Positions 13,501 to 20,528 are shown, counted from the first letter of the stretch. The stretch: 21,626 nucleotides of DNA from Candidatus Nomurabacteria bacterium (GCA_943356425.1 CALRFE010000004.1:1-21626), one strand, 5' to 3'. Numbers and translations are program-made. The notes: generated from the sequence alone by a model not told the origin.

Positions 13501-13926
13501 TGAAACGCTTCCATTTTGTGCAGGAAAAGCATGGATCTCTGTCTTCTTCGCTCTGAATGACCGAGAAGAAAGCACCCGGCCGGAAGCATCAAGTGTCTGG
13601 ATACGCAATCCATCTTCATCAAACTTCGTACGCGGAGAAAATCCTTTTTTGATGGCGAGATTATCAAACGAGAGCACTCCCGGCTTTGCGGTATCATATG
13701 AGACCGTCACTTCAAGCAAGTCAGAGATCGTACGTCCGCCCAATTTTCCATCAGCATCGAGCTCTCTGTATGTCCGCCATGGAGCACTTTGGGTTTCTGG
13801 TAACACGCGCGCCTGGTTCGGCGCAAAAGTATCACCCATCGATTTCGCAATGATCCAACCGACGACTCCGATGATCGCAATAAGGCCTATTACTTTGATG
13901 GCTGAGTATTCATTATTTTTAAACAT
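10546..13926 (-). CDS. Membrane-anchored M64-like metallopeptidase with Ig and FN3 repeats
   Basis: 1126 residues from MFKNNEYSAIKVIG. Order: N-terminal membrane anchor (about 11-27); a region of about 200 residues resembling the M64 propeptide; an M64 (IgA-peptidase-type) domain (about 228-450) with FVFIGNGYSSAELAQFHTDV and the zinc site HEALGHSVGGNLDVY (351-365); then Ig-like (about 460-550), FN3, Ig-like, FN3, two VEYGTTT-type FN3 domains like the purple-acid-phosphatase N domain, and a final Ig-like domain to the end. The zinc motif is HExxxH, not the family's HExxH: one extra residue between Glu352 and Gly355-His356, with the downstream Asp363 aligned normally. The frame is open to 13941, but the start at 13926 matches the paralogous anchor at 17311. 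It is probably exposed outside the cell and may act on host or neighbour proteins. A TATACT box (13970-13975, minus) would give a leader of about 37 nt. Confidence 0.85.
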   Translation of the reverse strand: MFKNNEYSAIKVIGLIAIIGVVGWIIAKSMGDTFAPNQARVLPETQSAPWRTYRELDADGKLGGRTISDLLEVTVSYDTAKPGVLSFDNLAIKKGFSPRTKFDEDGLRIQTLDASGRVLSSRSFRAKKTEIHAFPAQNGSVSGEGDRVSTAGSVVMLLPFSETAATVHVVNKENVVLASQKLSGITHVNNTPTWKGLDGKEFQKRTRIKESRTTSFLTKKVLAAGDPMKYEFVFIGNGYSSAELAQFHTDVNNFANSILSIDPMRSRASQLSFAYVDNTTDLSCIHTQVGGEPAPGRLITCNNTLATQLVNTAGAPYDKIVIITKDAVYGGSGGSIPVAYNGSGGPAMIIHEALGHSVGGNLDVYPLYTSNGTIDNHVHSLGGATTAGNCYAGTPPASVWSGMVGTADYTATCNYPNWYDAGTSMMENLGVLYFTAPEQQMINTQLDLYAGSFSDSSNPTVTIASPLNGAVVSSGASVTVTTSASDNLGVARVAFYVDATLTKNIYLAPYMYTFSGLSNGTHTIEVRAYDAENNFGTSTASITVGSAIGGPDTQAPTAPTNLSASNTTQTATTISWTASTDNVGVTGYDIYKNGSLAGTTTGTSYTATGLTASTTYAFTVKAKDLAGNVSPASSSLSVTTTAVASSTTAITYPTNGQVLTAGVQITITATIPSNANKATLYRQYNSNSMYQVGNDSTSPYSFNWTPNSSGTYTLRVKAYQGNTLIGTSSDVIVTVGTGSAPDTQAPTTPTNLSSTNTTQIGTSLSWTASTDNVGVTGYDIYRNGTLAGSTTTTSYNASGLTSSTTYSFTVKAKDAVGNVSGTSSAVSVTTLASADTTPPIIGAISTSGVLSNGATVSWTTDEASDSQVEYGTTTVYGFLTALNTSMVTNHSQMISGLSAETTYYYRVKSKDVSGNLAVSGSGTFTTLALADTTAPVIGAISSGTPTTAGTSISWTTNEASDSQVEYGTTTSYGASTVLDTPLVTSHAVTLTNLSASTTYHFRVRSKDGAGNLAISADGTFVTATPSSGGDCTQTVCITYPINGQTVSGAIIVSADVTIGGVGSVTFYGSWNGNSQFQLTSADNTAPYTNTWTPQSGGTYTITAKAWSGTYASGTLLGTSAPVVVTK
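11470..12290 (-). repeat. Internal duplication of an FN3 unit in the M64-like gene
   Basis: The FN3 domain near 12040-12270 and that near 11470-11700 share long stretches, for example TASTDNVGVTGYDIY in both and the same 20-nt GTCGGAGCTTGTGTGTCGGG at their N-terminal edges. An Ig-like domain lies between them, so an FN3-plus-Ig block of about 570 bp was probably duplicated. Confidence 0.65.
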
Positions 13927-14088
13927 ACGATATTTCCACAAAGGGAAGCATTAGTTTTGTAATACCTAAAGTATACAACAAACGATGGAACAATACATGG
14001 GCACGAGTAAGACCTGGGGAAAGGAAGGTGCTTGCACTTTAGGCTGTTATGAGACATCTACTGCTTTTGCAAAAAAAATGCGCGCAGG

Positions 14089-14094
14089 TATACT
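14089..14094 (+). promoter_or_regulatory. -10 box of the transglutaminase-like gene
   Basis: TATACT 9 nt before the ATG at 14104, predicting a transcript with 0-3 leader bases. This supports 14104 over the ATG at 14098. Confidence 0.45.
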
Positions 14095-14103
14095 GGAATG
14101 CAT

Positions 14104-14721
14104 ATGCCCAAGTACACGAAAGATGAGATCAAGCTTTTCAAGAAACTCTCAACTCCGGTTAAAATTCAGGATTTTTTGAATACTGTTCCGAATAACTTCG
14201 ATCAAGGCAACGACACGCTCCGTTCGCCGAGGGAAATGCTCCGTAAAAATAAGGCGCACTGCATGGAAGGTGCCCTCTTTGCGGCAGCGGTATTCGAATT
14301 CCACAAAAAACCTGCACTCTTGCTTGATCTGAAATCTACACAAAAAGATCTTGATCACGTTGTCACACTTTTTAAGCAAAATGGATACTGGGGTGCGATC
14401 TCAAAAACGAATCATGCAGTGCTCCGATACCGCGAGCCCGTATACCGGACAATACGAGAGCTCGCCCTCTCGTATTTTCATGAATATTTTTTACATGATG
14501 GTACGAAGACCTTGCTTTCATATTCACAGCCTTTTAATCTAAAAAAATTCAAGCGTGAGGATTGGCAAACGAGTGCAGAAGATCTTTGGCACATCGCAGA
14601 AGCGCTTGATGATTCACCGCATATAATGATCGTACCGAAACAGTTGCGGAAAAAATTTAGAAAAGCAGACCTCATTGAAATCAATGCGGGTAAACTCACT
14701 GAATGGAAAAGAAAAAAATAA
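14104..14721 (+). CDS. Transglutaminase-like cysteine protein
   Basis: 205 residues. The core RKNKAHCMEGALFAAAVF places Cys53 at the N terminus of a helix, followed by LKSTQKDLDHVVTLFKQNGYWGAISKTNHAV with His85 and Asn103 or His104. This Cys-helix then strand-His arrangement is the signature of transglutaminase-like/papain-like folds (compare SRLAHCQEGAxLAA-type bacterial proteins). Catalytic acid not certain. There is no signal peptide, so it probably works in the cytoplasm; substrate unknown. Either Met at 14098 or 14104 could start it; the second is preferred from the promoter position. Its end overlaps the next gene by 19 nt, suggesting translational coupling. It lies between two large surface-protein genes that run the other way. 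13976-14088 holds no recognisable gene. Confidence 0.65.
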   Translation: MPKYTKDEIKLFKKLSTPVKIQDFLNTVPNNFDQGNDTLRSPREMLRKNKAHCMEGALFAAAVFEFHKKPALLLDLKSTQKDLDHVVTLFKQNGYWGAISKTNHAVLRYREPVYRTIRELALSYFHEYFLHDGTKTLLSYSQPFNLKKFKREDWQTSAEDLWHIAEALDDSPHIMIVPKQLRKKFRKADLIEINAGKLTEWKRKK

Positions 14722-15158
14722 CAAAAAAAACAACACCGAGCGCTGTCACCAAGAAATCTGTGATGATTTTTGGCGTGTTTGATCGGCTGCATGCCGGCCA
14801 TCAATTTTTTATCACCGAAGCAGAAAAAAAAGGGTCACCATTATATATAGCTCTTGCACGTGATCAAATAGTGATGGACTTAAAAAATAAGGTGCCTCAC
14901 GAAAAATACGCAGTCCGCAAAAAAAACCTGCAAAAATTTTTCCCGAATGCGATCATCGTTTCGGGAGACAGACGTCCTGGATCATGGGATGTCATCAAAA
15001 AAAATAGGCCGGAAATTATCGCCTGCGGATACGACCAAAATGGGCTCTATGATATTCTTTCCAAGAACAAGAACGACTTCCCTTTTCTTAAGAAAATGAT
15101 CAGGATCAAGGACCATTTCGGAGAAAAGTTCCATACTTCATTGCTCTCACACAAATAG
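14703..15158 (+). CDS. Cytidylyltransferase-like nucleotidyltransferase
   Basis: 151 residues. The signature FGVFDRLHAGHQFFITEA (about 23-40) contains HxGH (His30-Ala-Gly-His33), the nucleotide-binding motif of the family that includes glycerol-3-phosphate cytidylyltransferase and archaeal-type FAD synthetase. KYAVRKKNLQKFF and IIACGYDQNG fit the later core; the usual C-terminal R-x-x-x-ISTS motif is weak (FHTSLLS). The substrate cannot be read from the sequence. A lysine-rich extension of about 20 residues precedes the core and overlaps the preceding gene; a start at Met21 (14763) is possible. Directly downstream is the promoter of a ncRNA. Confidence 0.8.
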   Translation: MEKKKITKKTTPSAVTKKSVMIFGVFDRLHAGHQFFITEAEKKGSPLYIALARDQIVMDLKNKVPHEKYAVRKKNLQKFFPNAIIVSGDRRPGSWDVIKKNRPEIIACGYDQNGLYDILSKNKNDFPFLKKMIRIKDHFGEKFHTSLLSHK

Positions 15159-15186
15159 TTGACAAAAAAAATAAAGGTGCTATAAT
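15159..15186 (+). promoter_or_regulatory. Strong promoter of the ncRNA
   Basis: TTGACA (15159-15164) and TATAAT (15181-15186), both perfect, 16 nt apart, with a TG extended -10 element at 15178-15179. It is the best consensus promoter in the window. Start expected near 15193. Confidence 0.85.
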
Positions 15187-15192
15187 GGTTCA

Positions 15193-15389
15193 TAACGGTT
15201 GAGCACTTAATTTTAAAGATTTTTGCTTGGTTGTAGCCATAGTTAAAGATCCGCAAAAGCGGTATGCCTCAACATTTTGAAATGTTCTTTAGCACCTCGA
15301 ATTGCACTTCTTAAGGTGGTGTGCAGCGCTAGCAATGAAAGGATCCAATGTTTGAGGCAGTCACATATTTTGTTGGCTGCCATTTTTTT
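15193..15389 (+). ncRNA. Structured ncRNA of about 195 nt, 6S-sized, identity unknown
   Basis: It has a perfect promoter, no reading frame of note and an intrinsic terminator (GGCAGTCA 15356-15363, TGGCTGCC 15374-15381, then T7). Visible helices: CCGC-AAAA-GCGG (15251-15262), AACATTT/AAATGTT (15271-15286), TGCAC/GTGCA around 15303-15323, and a long-range GCCTCAACATT (15266-15276) with AATGTTTGAGGC (15347-15358). The CTCAAC segment can instead pair with GTTGAG (15198-15203), and the long-range helix uses bases of the terminator arm, so alternative folds compete. Size and high expression suit 6S RNA or another house-keeping RNA, but I see no SRP, RNase P or tmRNA signature, and no downstream gene on this strand to regulate. 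Confidence 0.7.
15356..15389 (+). terminator. Terminator of the ncRNA
   Basis: An 8-bp stem (one G-T pair) with a 10-nt loop, then T7 at 15383-15389. It is one-directional, unlike the long symmetric hairpins elsewhere. Confidence 0.75.
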
Positions 15390-15398
15390 ATATATACG

Positions 15399-15439
15399 AT
15401 CAAAAAGAACGCCCCGCTTCGCGGGGCGTTCTTTTTGAT
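15399..15439. terminator. Bidirectional hairpin, 19-bp perfect arms
   Basis: Arms 15399-15417 and 15421-15439 with a GCCCCGC core and A5/T5 tracts. It lies 3 bp beyond the stop of the FN3 surface gene on the minus strand and serves mainly that gene. Confidence 0.85.
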
Positions 15440-15442
15440 TTT

Positions 15443-17311
15443 TTAGTTCTGCACGTTCACGATAAAGTTCGGAGATGATCCCAAGAAATTACCGGCTTCA
15501 TCATATGCTTTTGCAAAAGTGATATACGCGGTATTTCCGAAACCGTATGAATTCCATGTGAGCGTCATCGGAGCCTGCCAATCGTAACCGACCAGGTATG
15601 GAGGATTACCGCCCCATGATCGATACCATTCGACGTGATCAGTATTCGCTGGAATGTTTCCGAGCGTATATCCGAGCAATGCTCCAGCAGTTGCACCCGT
15701 TGCGATCGCTACGCCATTTGAAGTTCCTGAAATAGTAATTCCTGTCTGCGTCGCAGCGCCCATTGTAAAGGTCTTATCCGAAGAGAGGACAAGATTATTG
15801 CTGAAATCGCGAGCACGGATGCGGTAATGATAGGTCTGTCCATCCGTAAGATTCGAGAGAAGCACGATATGATCTTTTCCAAATTGCGTGCCTGTACCAG
15901 CGCGAGTGCCATAACTTGTCGTTGTACCATATTCGACAACAGAATCAGACGACTCACTTGAAGACCAATTTACATTCAAACTTGTTCCCGAAACTGCACC
16001 GGTACTGATATTGGTAATAGCAGGACCGATCGTATCTGCAGGAGGAGGAGTCGTGCTATTGATTGTCGTACGGCGAGTCTGTGACATATTACCTGCTCCG
16101 TCAGCAACTTTGATTTCAACGGTGTATGTTGAGAGCGGATCACAACCGGAGATAATAATCGATGATTCATTTGGACCAAGTTCGACGACAACATCATTAT
16201 AGGGCGTTCCGACAGGTCCGCCGCTGACACGGATCAATTGCTTAGCAACATCAGTACTTGTAGATTTTGCCCATGAAATACCTAAGGTATTACCACCTCC
16301 TGCTTGGAGTGTCGCTGGAGCATTTGGAGCTGTAGTATCTGAAGTCGTATCACCGGAAGTTGTTCCGCCGGTCGCACTACCTCCAAGTGCACTCACTGAA
16401 GTAGTGGTTCCACCCGTACCACCGGTAGTCGTCCCCGTCGTGCTTCCCGTTGTAGTACCAGTTGTAGTTCCGGTCACAGTTCCAGTAGTTGTTCCGGTCG
16501 TGGTTCCAGTAGTCGTCGTAGATGCACCGATCGTAACCGTCACTGGAGTAGAAAACGAAGAAGTTCCATCAGAGAAATATCCTTTTGTTTTAAGCGTGTA
16601 TGTTCCCTGTCCGTATTTGCTCGTGTCCCAGGTATAGGTAAAAGGTGCAGTCGTATCAGTATTGATCAAGTAACTTGAATACGTCTTGAACGCGCGATAG
16701 GATTCAACCTTGGTCAATGTTGGCGTTGTTGCAACAGGAGCGGTCGTCAAGATGATAGGTGTACCATTAGTCACCGTCGTCTGATTTACTGAGAGCGTAA
16801 CTCCTCCGGTAGTAGTGGTAGAGCCTGTTCCTCCTGTTTGAGTTGTCGTAATGCTTCCTGACACATTTGTCGTTACTGTTTTTGGAGCGCTTGCTGCCGA
16901 CACATTGCCCGAAGCATCACGTGCGACGATACTGAAAGAATAGTTCGTATTGGGCTGACAATTGGTAAGTGTAAACTGTGTCGTACCACCACCGATCGGG
17001 AGAACAACATTTGCATATTGACTGCCAACAGGACCAGTGATATGTATGTCATATCCCGCAATCGAACCGCTATCGTCAGTGGATGCCGTCCATGACAATA
17101 CTAATTGGTTCGAAATGGCATTACCATTATAGAGAAGCGGTCCGACATTAAAATTGGTCGGCGCAGAAGGAGGAGTAATATCATTGATGACCGTCGCGAC
17201 GTTCTTATTGTTTCTGACATTGATCGCACCAAAGATGAAGACACCGCACAAAAAGACGAACGCGATAAGACCGATCGTTTTTAGAGAATCATATTGAGGT
17301 CCTTTGAACAT
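15443..17311 (-). CDS. Membrane-anchored FN3 surface protein with Thr/Gly linker
   Basis: 622 residues from MFKGPQYDSLKTIGLIAFVFLCGVFIFG, an anchor similar to that of the M64-like protein (MFKNNEYSAIKVIGLIA). Then follow an FN3 domain (about 47-145, PSAPTNF to SAPKTVTT), an Ig-like domain (about 170-265), a low-complexity Thr/Gly linker of TTTG repeats (about 265-305), an FN3-like domain (APATLQAGGGNTLGISW), a VEYGTTTSYG FN3 domain of purple-acid-phosphatase type, and a final Ig-like domain ending NFIVNVQN. No catalytic domain is seen, so it is likely structural or adhesive on the cell surface. On the minus strand TTGACA (17360-17365) and TATTAA (17336-17341) at 18 nt form a plausible promoter. 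Confidence 0.85.
   Translation of the reverse strand: MFKGPQYDSLKTIGLIAFVFLCGVFIFGAINVRNNKNVATVINDITPPSAPTNFNVGPLLYNGNAISNQLVLSWTASTDDSGSIAGYDIHITGPVGSQYANVVLPIGGGTTQFTLTNCQPNTNYSFSIVARDASGNVSAASAPKTVTTNVSGSITTTQTGGTGSTTTTGGVTLSVNQTTVTNGTPIILTTAPVATTPTLTKVESYRAFKTYSSYLINTDTTAPFTYTWDTSKYGQGTYTLKTKGYFSDGTSSFSTPVTVTIGASTTTTGTTTGTTTGTVTGTTTGTTTGSTTGTTTGGTGGTTTSVSALGGSATGGTTSGDTTSDTTAPNAPATLQAGGGNTLGISWAKSTSTDVAKQLIRVSGGPVGTPYNDVVVELGPNESSIIISGCDPLSTYTVEIKVADGAGNMSQTRRTTINSTTPPPADTIGPAITNISTGAVSGTSLNVNWSSSESSDSVVEYGTTTSYGTRAGTGTQFGKDHIVLLSNLTDGQTYHYRIRARDFSNNLVLSSDKTFTMGAATQTGITISGTSNGVAIATGATAGALLGYTLGNIPANTDHVEWYRSWGGNPPYLVGYDWQAPMTLTWNSYGFGNTAYITFAKAYDEAGNFLGSSPNFIVNVQN
16405..16520 (-). repeat. 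12-nt coding repeat for the TTTG linker
   Basis: About eight imperfect 12-nt units, each encoding Thr-Thr-Thr-Gly with synonymous differences and two replaced residues (Val, Ser). The synonymous drift suggests selection for the residues rather than recent slippage. Confidence 0.75.
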
Positions 17312-17429
17312 AATAGTAGATGCTGTTGTTATTTGTTAATACTTTGATTATATAATGCTTGTCAATAAAAAGAAACAGATATGGGGATAGAGCTACAGAT
17401 TTAAGAAATCTGGCATTCTGCAAATATGG

Positions 17430-17435
17430 TATACT
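17430..17435 (+). promoter_or_regulatory. -10 box of the DUF2231 gene
   Basis: TATACT 7 nt before the ATG at 17443; the transcript would begin at or beside the A of the start codon. Confidence 0.5.
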
Positions 17436-17442
17436 GTACGGC

Positions 17443-17964
17443 ATGCAATTGAATATTCACCCTATTTTCGTACATTTCCCTATCGCACTCTTGACTGTAT
17501 ACGCATTAGTAGAGCTCGTACGCACAAAAACGGCCTTGCGAAGCACTTCGATAAAGGTGCTCAAAGGTTTTCTTGTCACCACAGGAACGATCGGTGCTTT
17601 CGTCGCAATGCAAACGGGAGAATTAGCAGAAAAAACTATCGGCGGAGCACCGAGTCAACTCATTGAAACGCATTCCCTTTTTGCAAACATGACATTCTAT
17701 GTTTTCCTCGTCCTTGCGCTCATCTACCTGCTCGAATTAATGGATATACTACCGATCGGACAAAAAATTCGTCAGACAAAAATGCGCGCAGGTTTTGAGA
17801 AGATACTCGGGTACGCACAAAAAATTATCCACACGCCGTTTATGCCGACATTTGCGCTCATCGGGCTGATCCTCGTAACAATTACTGGAGCACTCGGCGG
17901 TGCAATCGTATACGGGGCGGATATTGATCCGGTGGTACATTTTATTTATAGTTTGTTTTTCTAA
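17443..17964 (+). CDS. DUF2231-type membrane protein
   Basis: 173 residues from MQLNIHPIFVHFPIALLTVYAL. The HPxFVHFPIAL opening, the GxxxAxxTGELAE segment (TIGAFVAMQTGELAEK, about 52-67) and the later HSLFANMTFYVFLVL helix are characteristic of DUF2231. Four membrane helices are expected (about 8-24, 45-60, 80-100, 135-160). Members often carry His residues thought to bind haem or metal; His6, His11 and His78 are candidates here, but this is inference. The frame is open to 17359, but the -10 box at 17430 and the family start support 17443. rsmE follows 9 nt after its stop, so they are probably co-transcribed. Confidence 0.85.
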   Translation: MQLNIHPIFVHFPIALLTVYALVELVRTKTALRSTSIKVLKGFLVTTGTIGAFVAMQTGELAEKTIGGAPSQLIETHSLFANMTFYVFLVLALIYLLELMDILPIGQKIRQTKMRAGFEKILGYAQKIIHTPFMPTFALIGLILVTITGALGGAIVYGADIDPVVHFIYSLFF

Positions 17965-17973
17965 GATCACGTT

Positions 17974-18675
17974 ATGGCGAAAGTGCACCGATTCATCGGC
18001 GATTTTGATCTCACACAGAAATTGCTCACCATTACTGACCCCGAGCTCTTGCATCAGATGGTGCGCGTTTTAAAATTGAAGACCGGCGAACACGTCGTTC
18101 TTTCTAATGGAAAAGAAATCGAAGCGCAAGGAACGATCGAAGCGATTGCACCCAAAAGCGCGACACTCGCGCTTTTGGGTGCCACTAAGAGCACCAGCGA
18201 ACCAACCCGCCACGTCACACTTTTTCAAGCAATATTGAAACGAGAAAATTTCGAGCTCGTCTGTCAAAAAGCAGTCGAATGCGGCATTTCTAAAATCGTT
18301 CCCATCATTACCGATCGTACGATAAAGTCCGGACTCAATCTTGAACGCCTCCAAAAAATAATCCGCGAAGCCGCCGAACAATCCGGTCGCGCAATCGTGC
18401 CCGAACTCGGTGAAATTATTTCTTTTCCTAACGCAATCGCTTCTTGTAATTCCTCTGAAACTTTCCTCTTCGATTCCTCTGGTATTCTTTTTGAAGCTAA
18501 AAGCTTAAACCTAAAACCTAACACCTCTATTTTTATCGGTCCCGAAGGTGGCTTCACTCCTGAAGAAATTGCTCTCGCTAAAAAGCGAGACATATCAATC
18601 GTTTCCCTCGGTCCCCTCACCCTTCGTGGCGAAACCGCGGCAATTGTTAGCACGTATTTAGCAATACATCTATGA
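17974..18675 (+). CDS. rsmE: 16S rRNA (uracil1498-N3)-methyltransferase
   Basis: 233 residues. RsmE methylates U1498 of 16S rRNA with S-adenosylmethionine and has a trefoil-knot (SPOUT) fold. The family motifs are clear: an N-terminal PUA-like part (HRFIGDF, HQMVRVLKLKTGEHV), then LFQAILKRENFELVCQKAVECG, EAAEQSGRAIVPELG, FIGPEGGFTPEE (about 188-199) and SLGPLTLRGETAAI near the end. The stop TGA overlaps the uppP start as ATGA, so translation is coupled. A CTAAA-type stretch (18496-18527) encodes a variable linker, KSLNLKPNTS, just before the IGPEGG motif. The ATG has no ribosome-binding site. Confidence 0.95.
   Translation: MAKVHRFIGDFDLTQKLLTITDPELLHQMVRVLKLKTGEHVVLSNGKEIEAQGTIEAIAPKSATLALLGATKSTSEPTRHVTLFQAILKRENFELVCQKAVECGISKIVPIITDRTIKSGLNLERLQKIIREAAEQSGRAIVPELGEIISFPNAIASCNSSETFLFDSSGILFEAKSLNLKPNTSIFIGPEGGFTPEEIALAKKRDISIVSLGPLTLRGETAAIVSTYLAIHL
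18496..18527 (+). repeat. CTAAA-type repeat inside rsmE
   Basis: GCTAAAAGCTTAAACCTAAA followed by ACCTAACACCTC. It resembles the dispersed CTAAA arrays and lies in a non-conserved linker of the coding sequence. Confidence 0.35.
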
Positions 18676-19454
18676 TGACATTTTTTGATTCCGTAGTTTT
18701 GGGCGTTGTCGAAGGCTTCACGGAATTTCTGCCGATCTCTTCGACTGGGCATCTGATACTGGCGAGTTCGATCTTAGGTATTGCAACGAGCGATTCGACA
18801 AAAACATTTGAGATCGCAATTCAAGCCGGCGCTGTTGTTGCCGTCATCATTTATTACACAAAAAAAATTCTTTCCAATTGGTCGCTCATTCCAAAAATAA
18901 TTGTCGCATTCATTCCGACCGCGATCATCGGACTTTCTGTTTATAAACTAGTCAAAACATATTTGCTCGGCAATGCGCTCATTGTTGTAATCGCGCTCAT
19001 TGTGGGCGGTATCGTACTTTGGGTAATCGAATCATACAAGAAAGAGTCCACGCTTCATCAAGAATTAGATGAACATGAAGTGACCTATCGCGAAGCGATC
19101 ATCATCGGTCTTTGGCAGATCCTTGCATTCATTCCTGGTGTTTCTCGTTCAGGCGCAACCATCATCGGCGGACGGCTTGCAAACATTCCTAAAAAAATAA
19201 TCATTGAATTTTCATTCATGCTCGCAATTCCGACACTCCTTGCCGCGACCGGACTTGATCTTCTTCATTCATATAAGACGATCGGATCACACGACGTAGC
19301 ACTTCTTATTGTTGGGGGCATCGTCACTTGTATCACCGCACTTTTCTCAATCAAATTCCTGCTTTCATATATTCAAAAAAATTCATTCAAAATATTCGGT
19401 GTCTACCGTATCGTTATCGGTGTTGCATTTTTAATCTACGTCTTGCTTACATAA
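18672..19454 (+). CDS. uppP: Undecaprenyl-diphosphatase (UppP/BacA)
   Basis: 260 residues. This polytopic membrane enzyme removes a phosphate from undecaprenyl diphosphate so the lipid carrier of cell-wall synthesis can be reused; overexpression gives bacitracin resistance in other bacteria. The two family signatures are intact: EGFTEFLPISSTGHL (14-28) and IPGVSRSGATIIGG (154-167), in a protein with about eight membrane helices. Its start overlaps the rsmE stop by ATGA. The second codon is also ATG (18675); either may be used. Presence of uppP, a PG-binding protein and a lysozyme-like protein in one window indicates a peptidoglycan wall. Confidence 0.97.
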   Translation: MMTFFDSVVLGVVEGFTEFLPISSTGHLILASSILGIATSDSTKTFEIAIQAGAVVAVIIYYTKKILSNWSLIPKIIVAFIPTAIIGLSVYKLVKTYLLGNALIVVIALIVGGIVLWVIESYKKESTLHQELDEHEVTYREAIIIGLWQILAFIPGVSRSGATIIGGRLANIPKKIIIEFSFMLAIPTLLAATGLDLLHSYKTIGSHDVALLIVGGIVTCITALFSIKFLLSYIQKNSFKIFGVYRIVIGVAFLIYVLLT

Positions 19455-19455
19455 A

Positions 19456-19497
19456 ACAAAACCCGGTCTCATGTTACTGAGATCGGGTCTGTTTTTT
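19456..19497 (+). terminator. Terminator of rsmE-uppP
   Basis: ACCCGGTCTCA (19461-19471) pairs with TGAGATCGGGT (19478-19488) with one G-T pair, followed by a T-rich tail (19491-19497). Confidence 0.75.
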
Positions 19498-19514
19498 AAT
19501 TCGCACAAAAGAAT

Positions 19515-20414
19515 TTACCAATTGAATGCAGTGCTTGCAAGCAAGGTAGTACCATTGTAAGCATTCACCACAACTTTTCGAGCCGTAGGAATCTTGGAAA
19601 GATTGATGACGAGATTGCTACCTGGAGTGGAATGTGGTGGCCCTTCATTAGGACCTTGCCAAACAATGAGCGCATAGTTGGTCGCGCCCGGTATATCATT
19701 CCAATCAAATTCAGTCGCTCCGCTGGCAAGAACTTTCCGAGATATTTTGATTATCGGATTTCCATCTCCATCGGTCTCTTCATCATCACTCTTATTATCA
19801 ACTTTTTTGGTATCATCCTCAAAAGTAGTCGAACCGGCAGTTTTTCCTTTCAGATTCTCTTCCTTGTACTCAGTATTGTTCTCGCGACCAGTGCTGATCT
19901 TGAGCGCAACTCCGGGCTTGATGTCAGGCGACAAGAAAAGCGAGTGGCTACCGGTCTTTACCATGAGCCAATCAACATTTTTTTTCTTATCATGCTTAAG
20001 GAAAGAATGGATCACCCAGTGATTGGTCCCTTTATCATATTTCCATGGAACGACAGATTTCTTAGCATCGTCGAATTGGATAAGATAATCCCCATTTGCA
20101 TCGACTTTGACAAAATGTCCCGCAGTTTGCGTGCCGATAATGGTCGTTGTCGTGTCTGAATGGGTCCTGATAATGAGCGCACCATGTTCGATGGTAGTAT
20201 CACGGGTAGTGTCGATGTCAGTCAGATAAAATTCATTGTCCGGAAAGAAGCTGACTGCTTCGCGACCGTTCTTTTTGCTCTTGAGAAAATTGTCTTCTGC
20301 GGAAGTATAAAAAATCTTACCTCCGTAACTTTGTGTGAGCACCGGTGTCTTGCAGGCCTCCATTCCTATCGCGATTAAGCCAATAAGAAAGGTGATGATG
20401 GTTAATCTTTTCAT
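19515..20414 (-). CDS. Probable lipoprotein of unknown function
   Basis: 299 residues. The N terminus (MKRLTIITFLIGLIAIGMEAC) is a lipoprotein-type signal peptide with Cys21 in a lipobox-like MEAC, though the -3 position (Met) is not ideal. The mature part has a beta-rich segment (about 30-180), with many Thr/Asp repeats such as DTTRDTTI and SDTTTTIIG. A highly charged linker (about 190-225) then leads to a C-terminal FN3-like domain (FDWNDIPGATNYALIVWQGPNEGPP). I recognise no catalytic motif. It has a strong own promoter (20437-20464) but no ribosome-binding site. It is convergent with uppP across 19456-19497 and lies downstream of the lysozyme-like gene on the same strand. Confidence 0.7.
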   Translation of the reverse strand: MKRLTIITFLIGLIAIGMEACKTPVLTQSYGGKIFYTSAEDNFLKSKKNGREAVSFFPDNEFYLTDIDTTRDTTIEHGALIIRTHSDTTTTIIGTQTAGHFVKVDANGDYLIQFDDAKKSVVPWKYDKGTNHWVIHSFLKHDKKKNVDWLMVKTGSHSLFLSPDIKPGVALKISTGRENNTEYKEENLKGKTAGSTTFEDDTKKVDNKSDDEETDGDGNPIIKISRKVLASGATEFDWNDIPGATNYALIVWQGPNEGPPHSTPGSNLVINLSKIPTARKVVVNAYNGTTLLASTAFNW

Positions 20415-20436
20415 GTTTGTTAATGGATTTTTCTAT

Positions 20437-20464
20437 ATTATACAGGATTTTATAGATATGTCAA
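20437..20464 (-). promoter_or_regulatory. Promoter of the lipoprotein gene
   Basis: On the minus strand TTGACA (20459-20464) and TATAAT (20437-20442), both perfect, 16 nt apart. The leader would be about 16 nt. Confidence 0.8.
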
Positions 20465-20486
20465 GTGTCTGAGCGAGGGTGTTTCA

Positions 20487-20528
20487 GGCAACAAAAAAAC
20501 CCGCGATTACGCGGATTTTTTTGTTGCC
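20487..20528. terminator. Terminator overlapping the end of the lysozyme-like gene
   Basis: GGCAACAAAAAAACCCGCG (20487-20505) pairs with 20510-20528 apart from one mismatch. The TAA stop of the minus-strand gene (20507-20509) sits in the loop and its last residues (ATKKSA) are encoded by the stem. Confidence 0.8.

Noticed and set aside
13985..14179. 64-codon frame upstream of the transglutaminase-like gene
   Set aside because: No recognisable motif, no start signal, and it overlaps the better supported gene in another frame.
16405..16520. CRISPR-like or phase-variable repeat array
   Set aside because: The 12-nt units are in-frame coding repeats for TTTG with synonymous differences and no spacers; no CRISPR array occurs in the window.
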